A stretch of 64,000 bases of DNA. Source: Tulasnella sp. 424. Its lineage: Eukaryota; Basidiomycota; Agaricomycetes; Cantharellales; Tulasnellaceae. Numbering within the stretch: the first letter of the stretch is position 1; every line of letters starts with the position of its first letter. The position numbers and the translations under genes were made by a program. Of this stretch, positions 33,271 to 45,836 are shown one piece after another. The stretch covers positions 62,001 to 126,000 of the forward strand of contig WSUB01000075.1 in the NCBI GenBank assembly GCA_019633425.1, in the 5' to 3' direction. The notes beneath the pieces are model-generated. The model was not told where the DNA came from. It ran no database searches and saw nothing but the letters and a program-made list of their open reading frames with translations.

Positions 33271-35816
33271 ATTCAAGAGTTAGCAAGTACTGAATGGCTA
33301 GAGATGCTAGAGGATAGGAGTGAGCGGATGATGTGGGGAGGGAACTGCTGGTGGTGGGTGGTGGATGAGAGCAAGTCTAAGGAGTGTTTTTGGGGGTACA
33401 CTCTCGAAGGAGAAACCAGAGACCACGTGATCGCAAACATCTTTGGACATAACGACCTCCCGTCTTGTCGGGATTCGGTGAACAGAACGACAAATTACAG
33501 ACAAAGAACCCAGAGGGATATGATCACGTACGGCAGCGATAGCCTTTGCATCGGCAACGATAGACGTACGTGTACCGTGTCGGTCTTCGCTCTTGAGGCT
33601 TCCCTTCCCACCTCCTATTTACAATCACAGCCGGTTACGACAAGTATCTTGCTTTGATTACTGCATTCGTCGACATCCATCGCGGCAACTCCCAGGTTGA
33701 CGCTTGACCCTGGACTTTCAACTCCAGGACCTCCAATCATTCATCAGCGAATGTCTGGACATATCTGGAACCGAGCTGAACCCAAATGTGAGTCCGCAAA
33801 CGGGGTTGAAACGGCTTCCATAACAAAAACGGTCGTCGGGCATTGCCAGGCTATCTGTCTACTGGTCCGCGGAGGGGTAAAGTACTGAATAATAAACGGA
33901 TTGATGCCTCTGTTCCAACGGCAGCTAACACGTTGGGCAAGAGTCTCTTGACAACAGCCGGAGAACCATCTCCCTGATTCTGAGATCTTCAAAGCGCAAA
34001 TTTCCTTGTTTCCAGAGGACTATCGTTCCGACTTGGGTTAGGCTCCTCCCCGGCCCACACGAAGTTCCACCACCGGGTCCTCATTGCCGTCCTCGTCAAA
34101 AGGTCCTCCTTCATAATCATTCCGTTAAACTGAGCCCCATATCACGAACACTATCGACCTTCGGGAAAGGGCCCGGCCACGTCGACTCTCCAGTACTTCC
34201 ACCTCCAGCAATAGCTTGCACGAACCCTGGTTTCAGAAGTCGTACCCAGACGGAAACTACCACATTCGAGTCTGATCCGATAATCGTCTCAGAAATGGTC
34301 GCCAAAGCTTTCTCAAGCTGATCCCCGTCTAGTGGACCACCTTCCAAAGCATATCGGAGTATGAAGCAGTTCTTTCACAGAATCGGCGTTCGGAGTTGAC
34401 AGAATCTCCTCCGCAGGGAAACAGGAGGCTCGGGATTGGCGAAACCGGCTCCGAAATCCGCCATATAGATGGCGACAGGTCGAAGTGGCACATAGAACCT
34501 GTGGGTGTGATCGCGGTCGACAGCCAGTTCTCCTGCCAATCCACTCCCGCAGGCAGGGAATGTCCGGGTTCGAACGCAGCTTATTCTCCCAGACCAGTAC
34601 AGTCTACTCCTTCCTGCCTGTTTTGAGCCCGTCGCCCATCCCATGAGCTCGCGCGGAGCCGATGCTTCCCGTCGACCCGTTGCGCCTCCCACGTTATCGT
34701 TACAGCATCCACACATGCACAGCGTCCCTTCAGAAACCACCAGTGCCGCGAAGCATATCTTCGCGAGGACCGAGTTTCAAGATACCGGTGTCGGATCCAT
34801 CCCCCCAAAATACTGGACGACAAGTCAGTTCGCAGAAGGACCAGGTGAACAAACTTGCTGATATTTCTCGATCTGTTGTACTACTCTTCTCACCCTAGTT
34901 CCAGACCGACATTTGTGGAATACAGGGTGGAAAAGCAAGTGGCCTGAGTCCAGCTCTCGCGAAGAACGTCGTTCACTACCCCAAAGAACAATATGCGAAG
35001 CTCCCGCCCCACAGGTAGTGCTGTACGAACCCGACGACTAACTATACGTGGGTTGTATAATATAGGTTGAGCATGAAGAGTAAAATCCAATCACGGATCT
35101 ATGTTCTGGGTTGAGCTCGTTGTAAGCATTGGCCGTAAAGTAGATCCTATCAAGGATGGATATCTACATAGATGTCAAGGCTCTGTTCTGATGCTCCGAC
35201 TCGACAGCCACCGACTTCCCGCTGAAGGAGGATACTTTTCGGACAACCAGACGCCCATTGTGAGTGAAGTCGAAATGGCCAGAAATCCGGGTAAGCTTGG
35301 CCGCGATGCCTTTGTCGGTGGTGTAACGGGAAGCGGGTATGACTCAATACGGAAAGGAATGTCTGGATGCTGGTGTGAGCGGATATGTCGTACGACCTTT
35401 CGTCGACTGGTGTCCCATTACTGACACAAGGCTTGGCCAGTGTGTTGACGGAGGGCTCCTTTAGAAGATGCCTTCAAAACGCCTACGATAAGAAAAGAGT
35501 GAGAATTCAAGCGGAGCTCCAGATCCACTGTGGTGTGGCGCCGAATGCTCGCCTCGAGTGATAGCAAAGGCGCATTGAGGAGCCTTCGCAATACAGGATC
35601 CATCTGTATAGAGTGGGATCATTGTCTGAATGCCGCGAAATGAGCTGAGAGATTCACATTAGTTGTAGTATCATCCACTGTGGTACGGACCTGTGGTCGT
35701 CGAATCCATTTGTTTACGTTTGCTGCTCTCGCGCGTGCTGGTCGCAGTCCGCATTTGAATCCTCTTTCCGTCGACCGTCTGCTACTCGACATTTCTGGCT
35801 GACCGTACTCGCAATA
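33271..35816. other. 2.5 kb without a supported gene
   Basis: Several minus-strand frames (34347-34117, 34740-34375, 34823-34581) have fair composition but cannot be joined into one convincing protein and match no family I recognise. It may contain a decayed gene or a rapidly evolving one. The right end holds the VPS18 promoter. Confidence 0.45.
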
Positions 35817-38800
35817 ATGTTCGACGAGTGTAAGCTGCACGGTGGCGTGTCAGACCACTTGCCCATATTGACATTGCGTTAGATGTAGAGCATGCGTCAG
35901 CCCCGCCAAATCGCTCGCAGGCGAACTATGGGCTCCCCAACATTCAGTACGAAGGGTTCGAGCCCAACCCATTTGAGGAGGGGCCCATGAGTCCGGTACG
36001 TGCTCTCTTCATGATTGCTTAACTCTTACACTGACAGCGATCTCGCGCAGAATGATTCGTCATTCCCCGCTGGGATATCACAGTCGCCGATATTCGAGCT
36101 CGGCCGTGTGCAGTACACCTTACCAGCTCCCCTCGTCCACATGGACTCTTCATCCTATATCCTTACGATGGCATTCTCCAACAACACACTCCGGCAGCTT
36201 AACCTACGCCAACCCGACGCCGTCGCTTCCATCACTCTCACCACAAAGAAGTCGCCTACCGAACTAACAATCTATCGCACATTCATGGATCCAACCGGAA
36301 AACATACCATCATCACTACCGAACAAGGAGACAACTTTTACCTCTACGATGGGTGGACAAAAGCGAGACCATTAGCCAAATTCCGTATGGTCATCGAAAG
36401 CGTTGCGTGGAATGAAAGCCCCGTTCAAAGCAGTTCAGCAATTAACAAAGCAGCCAGCACTCGCGAGATCCTGATTGGGGCTCGCAACGGAACCGTCTAT
36501 GAATCTGTGATCGACGCTCATGACGATTTCTTCAAGTCTCAAGACCGGTACTTAAACCCCTTGTTCACTCTCCCCGATAAACAACCCATATACGGGGTCA
36601 AGTTTGAAACTTACTCCTCACCGGACTCGAAATCAAGACGAGCTGCTGTGCTAATAACCACAGCCACACGTATTTACGAATTCCAAGGGCCGTTGGACAA
36701 GAAAGGAGAGGACAGCGGTAAAAGCTTCGAGCCACTGTTTGAACAATACAGAGCGCCCTCGGGCACTCCTAGTGAGTGATGAAATCTTGAACGTCTCTGT
36801 GTTAATTGTAGTCTGATGGCCCTTAGCGTTATAGAGTTCATCGATATTCCTGGCAATCTTGCGCGATCCGAGTTGCGTTTCTACACTCCTGCGCCAACAC
36901 TCAAAGACTCAACCGTTACGTCAAGGCAGTTAGGATGGCTTACAGGTGAGGCAACTTGCCATATCTGCTGGACATGTCGGACACACATCCTCATGGTTTC
37001 CATCCTTAGGTTCTGGCGCCTATCGAGGGGCTGTTCCTCTACCGCCAACATCCGACAATCTCATCGACTCCGCCTCTCTGCTGCACTATCCATCCTCATC
37101 TGATGTCCCAATATCGATGGTACTCTCAGAGTTCCATTTTATTTTCCTTTTCCGCGATCGAATTTGCGCCGTCAGTAGTCTGGATGAAAGGCTCGTCTGG
37201 GAGGAAAATTTGCCTCTGGTTCGTTGCCCTCCCCCCTTAATTGCTTCAGCTGTTTTAACTCATGGTTCTGATTTTTTGGGCAGAAACCAAATGAAACGGC
37301 GTTGGGATTGACGTCCGACCCAAAGAGCGGGACATATTGGCTTTTCACCGATGCCGCCTTGTTCGAACTGGTCGTTAAAGATGAGGACCGGGATGTGTGG
37401 TCGGTCTACCTGAAGCAAGATTCCTACGATCTCGCTCTGAAATACTCCAAGGTATGAGATTGACTACGGTCTCTTTCGAGGAGATTAGATAGCTGAATTC
37501 GCTTGCCACCCTTCAGACCGCCCCCCACCGCGCTCAAGTCTACTCGGCCTACGGCAAACATCAATTCGACCAGGGGAACTATATAGCAGCTGCTCAATCT
37601 TACGCTCAATCTGCGACGTCGTTTGAACACGTTGCACTAGCGTTTCTGGACCTGGGAGAACAAGGGCGAGATGGGCTACGTTCTTACCTGTACGCTCGAC
37701 TGGAACGGTGTGGCAAGGGTGTGCGTACACTTCCGCAGAGGGCATCCGCCTAGATATCTGATGACCTCTTCCTTTTTTTCCCTATAGGAACTGACACAGC
37801 GGATGTTGTTGGCTACGTGGTTGGTCGAGTTCTATCTCAGCAAGATCAACACCTTGGACGACATCATTGCTTCTGAGGGTGCATCGCACGATGTTGAGAA
37901 CTTGAAGGCCGAACAAGCATTACTAGAAGATGAACTAAGGGCGTTCTTCGACACTTACAAGGTGAAGTTCGTCCAACGTTTTGACTAATTTCCTTTTCCC
38001 TGACTGTATCCTCTGCAGGCCAATTTGGACAAGAAGACGGTCTATGACATGATCCTCAATCATGGCCGCGAAGACGTCTTCTTGTACTATGCCACAGTTG
38101 TTGGAGATTTCGAGAAGGTCCTTGAGCATCATATAATGGACGAAGCCTGGTTGAAGGCCGTAGACCTGTTAAACCGCCAGGTGAGAGGGTCGCTACTAAG
38201 CCACGCATTTAAACTTGTCCTGATTTTTATAATGTGACCATTAGCCAAATGTCGACCTCTATTATCGGTTCTCCCCGGTCCTGATGCAACATATCCCGAA
38301 AGAGATTGTCGATTCCTGGCTAAGGCAACCTGCCCTCGACCCCATAAAGTTGATCCCAGCTTTACTCCAGCAGCAGAATCAATTCACTCCCCAATCGCCA
38401 TTGTCCAGCAACCAGGCTATTCGCTATCTTCAACATGTCGTTTTCACCGCAAGATCCACATCCCCTACGGTCCACAACCTTCTTCTCACTCTCCTAGTAA
38501 CTTCGTCCGCTAAGCGAGACAACCCCACTACAACTCCAGCCACAGCAGAACCTAACTCCATCCCCGGCGAGAGCGATCTTCCTCTTCTTCGGTTCCTCTC
38601 GACTGCTCCGGTTGACCCAATCAACGCACGGCCGTACTACGACCTTGATTACGCCCTCCGCCTATGCAAACAGCATAACAGGCTCCAAGCCTGTGTGCAC
38701 ATCTACGCGAAAATGGCGATGTGGGAGGAGAGTGTGGATTTGGCTCTTGAGATGGGAGACTTAGATCTTGCCAAGGTGAACTGCGAGAGAGCGACCGAGG

Positions 38801-39912
38801 ACGCCACTACAGCGGGCGCCAGCGGGGACGAAGGGCTGAGGAAGCGGTTGTGGCTCAAAGTTGCCAAATTCGTGGTACAAGAGCAAAACGACATCAAGAC
38901 GTGAGCTGTTCTTGAATTTCCTCATGTGTTCCAGACTAATTTTATCGACCCTGCATAGCGCTATGAAGCTCTTGGACAACACGCCCCTGGTCAAGATCGA
39001 AGATATTCTGCCATTCTTCCCTGATTTCGTTGTCATTGATGACTTCAAGGAAGAAATCTGCAACGCGTTAGAAGGCTACAGTGCTCATATCGATGGGCTC
39101 AAGGCAGAGATGGACGAGGCTACGAAGAGCGCAGAAGCAATCAAGAACGACATTAAAAATCTTCAAAATCGTTTCGTCACCCTCGAATCGACCGAGAAAT
39201 GTTCTATCTGTGGGCTGAACTTGTTGACCCGGCAATTCTACGTCTTCCCCTGCCAACATTGCTTCCATGCCGATTGCTTGATCGGTCAGGTAAGATCGAA
39301 CCAAGCGTCAATACCCGGAGTACGTCATTGACTCCTTGTTGTTCTTCGTTACAGGTCAAGGAATATCTCCCGGCGCCGGCCTTGCGGCGACTAATCGCGC
39401 TGCAAAACGCATTGGTTCAAATGCAGCTCACCGGTCTCGTACCGGGTAATCCAGCTGCGGCTCCCGCAGCGCCCACTAATCGCCCCGCAACACCTCCTAT
39501 CCGTTCCAACTCGCAACCTCAACGAACCCTACTTTCTTCGGCATTCAATCCTCTTGATCCGGCGGGAATGTTAATCAACCCCGCAGTGCGACTCGCAAGT
39601 GCTCTCAACCCGATGAATATGCCGAAGAATCTGGGAGCTGCCGGAGACCGGCTTCGAGATCTTATCGTGCCAGACGCCCTTGCAAACGCTATTGGAGCCG
39701 GAGTGAGCAATTTGCCCGGTATGGGCTTGCTTTGGGGCGCTGGAAACGATAAGCAGGTGAAGAAGACGGACGCAGAAGCCAAGGCCGAGAAGATTAGGGA
39801 CGAACTCGATGAGTTATTGGCGGCATCGTGCCCGCTTTGTGAGGGAGTGGTTGTCGGCCTGGATAAACCATTTATAGCACCTGGAGAAGTGGATGATTCC
39901 TGGGCACTGTAA
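35817..39912 (+). CDS. VPS18: VPS18, HOPS/CORVET core subunit with RING finger
   Basis: Exon 1 is 13 nt (35817-35829); exon 2 starts at 35883. The spliced protein of about 1,000 residues has an N-terminal beta-propeller region (VHMDSSSYILTMAFSNNTLR, ELTIYRTFMDPTGKHTIITT, GDNFYLYDGWTKARPLAKF, ILIGARNGTVYE), a Pep3/Vps18 helical solenoid (YSAYGKHQFDQGNYIAAAQS, FYLSKINTLDDI, FLYYATVVGDFEKVLEHHI, ALRLCKQHNRLQACVHIY, EESVDLALEMGDLDLAK, MKLLDNTPLVKIEDILPFFP) and a C-terminal coiled coil plus RING: CSICGLNLLTRQFYVFPCQ with HCFHADCL and a distant CPLC. It acts on the vacuole and late endosome in tethering and SNARE assembly with Ypt7. The RING loop between the two cysteine pairs is long (about 190 residues) and Pro/Ala-rich. 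Confidence 0.94.
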
Positions 39913-40184
39913 CTATAGTAGATACCCAACCGCACTAATGTCACTCTTCTTGACTTTGTTGATGTCATTGCGCTCATCGACGGTGGCTGTTGGAGCGGCT
40001 AGTGCAACCGCCATTGATGCGGTGTAGCATGGCTAAACCGTAATATTCATCGACCGGTCTAATGATGTCGAGTATCAATCATAAATTCTCGTTTAGGTCC
40101 TGCTAGATTTGGGTGCTGTGTGCCAGGCACTCCGAAGACGGCGACTTATCATCACTTCACACAAAACTTTCCAGTACCACCACC

Positions 40185-40796
40185 ATGAGCGAGGCAGAAC
40201 CAAGTACCGTGAGCACGAGCACGAGCACGACTCCCACAACAACCGCAGTAGAGCCACGGCCGCTAGCGAAAGGGACTAGTGGGCGAGTATCAGGCAAATG
40301 GTGGAAGGAAGAGAAGAAGCCGTTCAAGTACGCCCAACCTTAACCCCCTCTTCTAGATCTCCTGTGGAAGGTCAGAATCTGACAAGTTTGGCCAAACGAT
40401 AGAAGGGCTCACCTAGCCCCTGTTCTCAAATCTAAAAGCTGGGAGAAACAAAAGGAGGCTATGAACAAGGAAAAGGCCATCCGACAACTCATTAAAGAGC
40501 AGAAAGAAGAGAGGGAGCAAGCGGAGAAGGCGTAGGTCGCCCTCCTAGACCTCTCCCGATGACCTGAAGGGACTGAAGATTATCTACTCACCAATAGGCG
40601 AAAGCAAGCTATCGTAGATAGGAGGAAAGCGAGGGACGAGAAAGAGCGCTTGGAGCGAATGCGAGAGAAGGTAAGAGCCAGAGCCGCAGATGGTTCCAAT
40701 CGAGCCCTTACTAATCTCGATACTTCCAAGATGAGTGCCAAGAGAATAGAGAGATTGAAGAAGCGTCTTGGGCGTACGAAGAAAATCAACCACTAG
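40185..40796 (+). CDS. CGR1: CGR1-like rRNA-processing protein
   Basis: Exon 1 encodes MSEAEPS with a Ser/Thr-rich start and GRVSGKWWKEEKKPFK; after a GTACGC donor and GATAG acceptor it continues RAHLAPVLKSKSWEKQKEAM, KEKAIRQLIKEQKEEREQAE, RKQAIVDRRKARDEKERLER and ends KRIERLKKRLGRTKKINH. The VSGKxWK motif, the highly charged single helix and the end GRTKKINH are the signature of Cgr1, a nucleolar factor for 60S subunit biogenesis. The length of about 150 residues fits the family. It starts 273 bp downstream of VPS18 on the same strand. Confidence 0.93.
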
Positions 40797-41038
40797 TATC
40801 TCTCTGCCTCGAACTCGATGGCTCATCGTCGGGACGTTCTGGGAACGAAAGCGGTTGATTCCTGGGCGGGTGTAAGCTAATACAATAAGAGGTGCTACAT
40901 AAATGTACTATGTGCTAGTAGGATTATTACAGCTATATAGCATTCATTCCTGCAACTTCATAAATCCAAGCAGATAACAAGCCTCACGGCGGACCCCGTA
41001 CACAGGACTAACGTGCTCGACCATGCTCCCTTGGTTTC

Positions 41039-42076
41039 CTAATAGACAGGCTGGCTGACAATCTGCCCTCCCTGTACGTACAGGGGTTGTCCTGGTTGCT
41101 GATATATCGGGGCTTGAGCTGGGTAGTATGAAGTCGGAACACCCGTGTTATATCCCGTTGACGTGAGTACCTGCGGTGGGACTGGCATATCATCGGTTGC
41201 ATACTGACCAAAAGCACGTCTACGAATCCCGTCCTCTTGCATATGTCCGACTACCTCAGCCGCGCGGTACGGTGCTCGGTCTGAAGCGCTATCTTCATCC
41301 CGAAATCCAAATCGTTCTTCTTCCTCATTGAGTCGTACCCACGATATTACGGCAATGAGCACTACAAGGTAGGGTGTCAGGGGTCTCGTTAACACCGTGT
41401 TCGAGAGATCCGTACTCAGAGCGAAGTTGAACCAAGAGAGTCCTTGAACGGCTTTGGTCTGCCGACACCAAGAGACCGCATCGTCTACGGTGCTTTATTT
41501 AGCCCGCCAGCAACGGGTAGCATATGGGTCAGATGGACGCACATGGTGAATGAGGTGGTGAAGTAGGCCGAGTCGTCCCGTCAAGCGACTCGCAGGAAAA
41601 ATACCCTACCCTATCGGTTGTGTACGCTGCAAAAGCTAAAACAGAAAGAATTAGCATCAGATGAAGAGAATGTGCAATGCACTCACCCAGCCAGAGTATG
41701 CAGAGAATAGCGATGATAGCAATGTGGGTCCTGAAGTCATACTGCATCGACAACAGCAGTGCGCTGATGATAGCCAGGCTTGAAACCACTATGCCGAATA
41801 TGATCCATCCCTCTGGAAATAAAACAACGAGCCTTTATTAGGGCTTCTACATGTTGGCATAATCGAAACTCACTGTCGATCCCGTTAGTGAGGAAAAGGC
41901 TGGCTTGGTATGCGAGAAGGATGAGTATGGCGGCCGAAACCACAAAGGTAAAAGCTAAGCGATCACCACAACAATGAGCCCAGATGATTCTGCCATATCA
42001 CTCTCTTCATAAGTGAGTTGAAGCTATGCTCACCGAACACCATGGCTCTTACTCTCGTAAATCTTACAAACCCCAT
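41039..42076 (-). CDS. Four-helix MARVEL-like membrane protein
   Basis: Start 42076 (MGFVRFTRVRAMVFG), then hydrophobic segments AFTFVVSAAILILLAYQASLF-like TM1, IIFGIVVSSLAIISALLLSM (TM2), IAIIAILCILWLAFAAYTT (TM3), DAVSWCRQTKAVQGLSWFNF and TM4 LTPYLVVLIAVISWVRL. The cytosolic tail is acidic, then Pro/Gln/Tyr-rich, ending QGGQIVSQPVY. The topology and the CRQTKAVQGLSW loop resemble basidiomycete MARVEL-domain proteins of the plasma membrane. About six exons. Function unknown. Convergent with CGR1. Confidence 0.75.
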
Positions 42077-42544
42077 TGTTACTGTAGATTAGGGTGGAAG
42101 AATGTCTGTCGTATAAACGTCTGGAATAGCTGATAGCTAGAGCCAGTTAGTCTTTAAAATCGTGTGGGTCGTGCGAGACCAGCGTAGGTCAGAGGGAGGT
42201 TGTGGTTGTAGAATTCAGAGTGGGAGAGCCTCAGGGCAACGCCGTGAACTCCCGGGACACATGACACCGCTCGTGACGTCATGACTCCAACCTCAAGCCC
42301 CTGATCACCACTCGTAATTGACAAGCTCTCAATGCAACTTCGTGTTTATATTCTGACTTTTTGTGCATACAGACTTGAGAATACAGCAACAGGCTACAGA
42401 ACGAAAGAAAGGAGAGAAAAGTCCAACAATGTCCGACAATAGATAAACCACAACACAGAATCAGCCTGAAATGAGCGCATTCATACAACACGGACCTAAT
42501 CGTCCGAACCGAAATATCCAATATATAATTGAAAGAAATAGAAC
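42077..42544. other. Intergenic stretch
   Basis: It holds the promoter of the MARVEL-like gene and the 3' flank of the serine-rich protein gene. No coding frame is supported. Confidence 0.6.
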
Positions 42545-45500
42545 TCAAAGGAGCGGTGGGTAGGACCCGAAGGATCCAGTTGGTGAATGGGTTTGAGATC
42601 GAGTGCTTGAAGTAACCGGATCTGAAAGTGCTCGAACACGTGTTGTCGTCCCCCCAACAACATCTTGAGGGACGTCGGGCATTCCAAACAGCACAGAGTC
42701 GGCTTGAAGTCGACTGGGAGGCCTCCCAGTCCGAAGGTCTGCTCCTGAGTGGGGTCCCAATCCGGAGCGGAAGCTGGACCTGGCGTCGACGCTTCCGTTG
42801 GCTCGAGACATCCTCGCCCGAACTCGGAAGCTTGCCTGCCGCGCCGCAGAGACCGACAATGGCAGAGCTGCAGAAGGCCATGCTGAGGAGTGCTCGAATC
42901 TGGCATTCGTTGGCGGCTCCTGCATTCCTACTTGATATAACTGTTTCAACTTCTGCTCGAGCTCCTCCGCCAAAGCCCAAGCCTCGTCTCTCTCCGCTTC
43001 AACCGTCGTCAACTCCAGCTGCAGCCCGATCTTCGTTCCCCGAACTTGCTTGTAGTTTCGATCAAGCTTCTGGATCCCCATACTGAGCGCACTGGCCTCA
43101 TGCCGCAGCATGACCTCAGTCAGCTGTCCAAGTTGGTCGGCCACTTGAAATAGCTCCTCTGACAGCGTATCGCAAGCCTCCGAAGACTCTCCCAGCTGCT
43201 TGATCAATCTCCCGGCTGCCTCAGGATCTGATCCTTCGATGTACAAAGGCAGAGATCTCAAGAGCACCCGACGGCGGCGAATTTGAGCGTTGTACCGAGC
43301 TTTAATGTTCGCTCGTTGCAGTTCGAGTCGGTACACCTCGTTCGGAAGGTCTCGATCCAGAACGTCAGGAGGTAACAGACGGATCGACGAGCTTTCGGAG
43401 GATGATTGGATGGCCTGACTGACTATTTGTTGTATTCGTGCGGGAGAGTACACCCATTCTGCTGCTTCTAGGGGTAGGCCTTTCCAAGCAATCGGGACGC
43501 TTTCGAATGAGGGAACGGGATCGGAGAGGTGCTGATAGCGGGGCTTGGGAGAGTTGGGGGCCTGGTTCTCACTAGAGGTATCGTCTGTTAGAGCAGGGTC
43601 AGACGATCCAAAAGCGAGGGGTTGTGTCGGTGTCTCGATCGGTTCTGCTTCACCAAGTTCAACGGATTTGGCAGCCGAACCGCTGGAAGCCGATTCCGAG
43701 GTTGCAGCGGTAGCGTGGGTTTCTTCCGATCGTTCCTCGGAACCCGTAGTGGATGAGGATTGTGACATTTCCGCGGACACAAGCGCCGGGCCCTCAATAG
43801 GGTGTACGGAGGATTGAGCAGAACCAGACCGATTTACGGTGACGGGGGGTGAAGTGGTGCTTGAGTTTTCTTGAGGCAGGTCTTGAACCTCAGGTGTAAC
43901 GGGAGGAATGTCGACTTTCGGTCCAAGTCGTGACCTCCCTAGCATGAAAGGCCTTCGAAGGCGGGAACCCAAAGAAGGGTCACTAGCGCTCCTCTTGCGG
44001 GTAAGAGAACTGGGCGTGGCCACCTCCTCACCACTCTCGGATGCGGTGCTGGGAACAGGTGACTTGTTGATCTGAAGAGGGGATATCGGTCGGATAATAC
44101 TTGTTAAAGGAAGGGCTAACGATGGCGTCTCCGCATCCTTTGTACCCCCTTCGTACTCGCTCTCCTCGGCTATCGAGTCCACAGCGCGAGAGGAGAGTCG
44201 TCGGCGACCAGGGGCATGTCTGATGCCAAGGGTACCTCGTTCTGAGCCTGAACTGTCGCTGTTGCTCTTGGGTGACGTGGACGTGGAGTATATAGCCGAG
44301 AGCTCCTGTAACCCGCGGGCGAGCTTCTCTACGTCCCTCTCTCCTACAAAGGAGCCCGAGCGCTTGGAACCCGGGCGGTTGGCGATTATAATCGGGGGTA
44401 GACGTGTATTATTTTGCGTGGATTCGGACGACGGAGCCCTGGTGGAGGCCTGAGGTAGTCCCTTGGGGGGTTCCTCATTTATCGGTGAACCCAACCCCGG
44501 GCCCTCCGACGTAGGCAAATAGATCGAGGGCAAAGAGTCCCGAGCCGACGTTCCAGTCGCTCGTATATCGGCCGCGGAAGAACATCGCCTCACACCCTTT
44601 GCCCAACCTGAGCTTGGAGGGTAAGGGAATCGCGAGAGAACCGTAGCGTCTGAACTAGACCACTCGGCTCCACCAACGGTTCCCGTGGAAGCGGCAGGTT
44701 GATTAGAAGGTACTCTTGTAATAATGTGGATCGGACGTGCGATCTCTGAGATATCGGGCGCATCGGCGATCTCAAGGGTCGGGCGTGGTGGCCGGGTGTC
44801 TCTTGAGCTGCCCTTCGACTGAGCATCGGTTACGGGTGCAGGTCGTTCGAGATGGGAAGGAATGGAGTCGTCGAGTGGAGACGTGTTCAAGGGCGGGCGA
44901 GACCGGGCTTCCCTGTAGTGTGGGCTTGGCGACAATGTAGGGACAGAGCTCGCCCGAGTACGCTGGGAACCTGGACCAGGTATCGTGGTCGGAAGGGGAG
45001 GTAAATCTGGTTTCGAAGATTCGACAGGTAGAGCTGAGGTTGCCTGGCTTTTTCCGCGTCCGCCCTCTTCGACGTCTACCGGGGCAGCAGAGCATGCGTC
45101 CCAGACTGCCCATTCAGGTTTGCGAGGGGCAACTCGACGTGTCGCATTCGAAGAGCCACCAGCCAAAGCCTGTAGACATATGTCAGTTATATGCTCGATT
45201 ATTGGAGTGCCTGGTGAACGACATACGGGCTTTGTGATGTGAAGGGATTCAGCAGGGTCGGAACGCGAAGGTGCCTCCGCCGGCAACGGAGGCAACGCAC
45301 GTGAAAAGCGCTGTGGGACGCCACCAAGTTGTTAGTCACTCGTTCTCTGGATCTCAGATTCTTTTCACTCACACTCCTTCCAAGTCGAGACCGAACACCT
45401 CCTTTACGTCCTTCAGTGCCACCGAGACCTTCGGAGAGAGCTCGAGAGCGCATTTCCGGAGTCTTGTTCGGCAGTGAAAGAGATATTGAAGGATCATAGC

Positions 45501-45836
45501 TTGGGGAGCATAAGCTGCTCGTGGATTTGGATCCCAAGTATAAAGAGCTCGACTCGATGCCGTCAATTGTGCGAACGAGTCCTGGAAGAGGAGAGGTTTT
45601 TAGTAATCAACACCATCGTCACCGGATAAAATTTCCAAAGACCAACCGATCTGGCCAAACTTGTCGAGGTCAACTACTGGCAATACATGCCAACCTTCGA
45701 ATTCAGAGTCTGCGTCTGGGGATTTGCAATGCCACGACGGTGTTCTCGGGCGGCTCAAGGTGGAGGGTGACACCGACTTGATAGACTTGTCCTTCTTCTG
45801 CTGCCGTATCCGTCGTATCGAGGAGAAAGGAAACAT
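42545..45836 (-). CDS. Long serine-rich protein with C-terminal coiled coil
   Basis: Start 45836 (MFPFSSIRRIRQQKKDKSIK). Exon joins give WSLEILSGLVRTIDGIESSS, SYDPSISLSLPNKTPEMRSR, LGRS-RFSRALPPLPAEAP, and then a long frame of Ser/Pro/Thr-rich sequence, about 1,050 residues in all. A 57-nt intron at 45170-45226 has no in-frame stop and must be taken out of the long frame. The conserved part is near the C-terminus: SPARIQQIVSQAIQSSSESS, IRLLPPDVLDRDLPNEVYRL, RANIKARYNAQIRRRRVLLR and a coiled coil up to EELEQKLKQLYQVG. I recall similar blocks in uncharacterised basidiomycete proteins, but no named domain is certain. It is probably a phosphorylated scaffold or cytoskeletal regulator. Confidence 0.75.

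Noticed and set aside
42279..42980. Minus-strand frames of 233 and 136 codons.
   Set aside because: They overlap the end of the serine-rich gene in other frames and lack its conserved blocks; composition is frame-shift-like.
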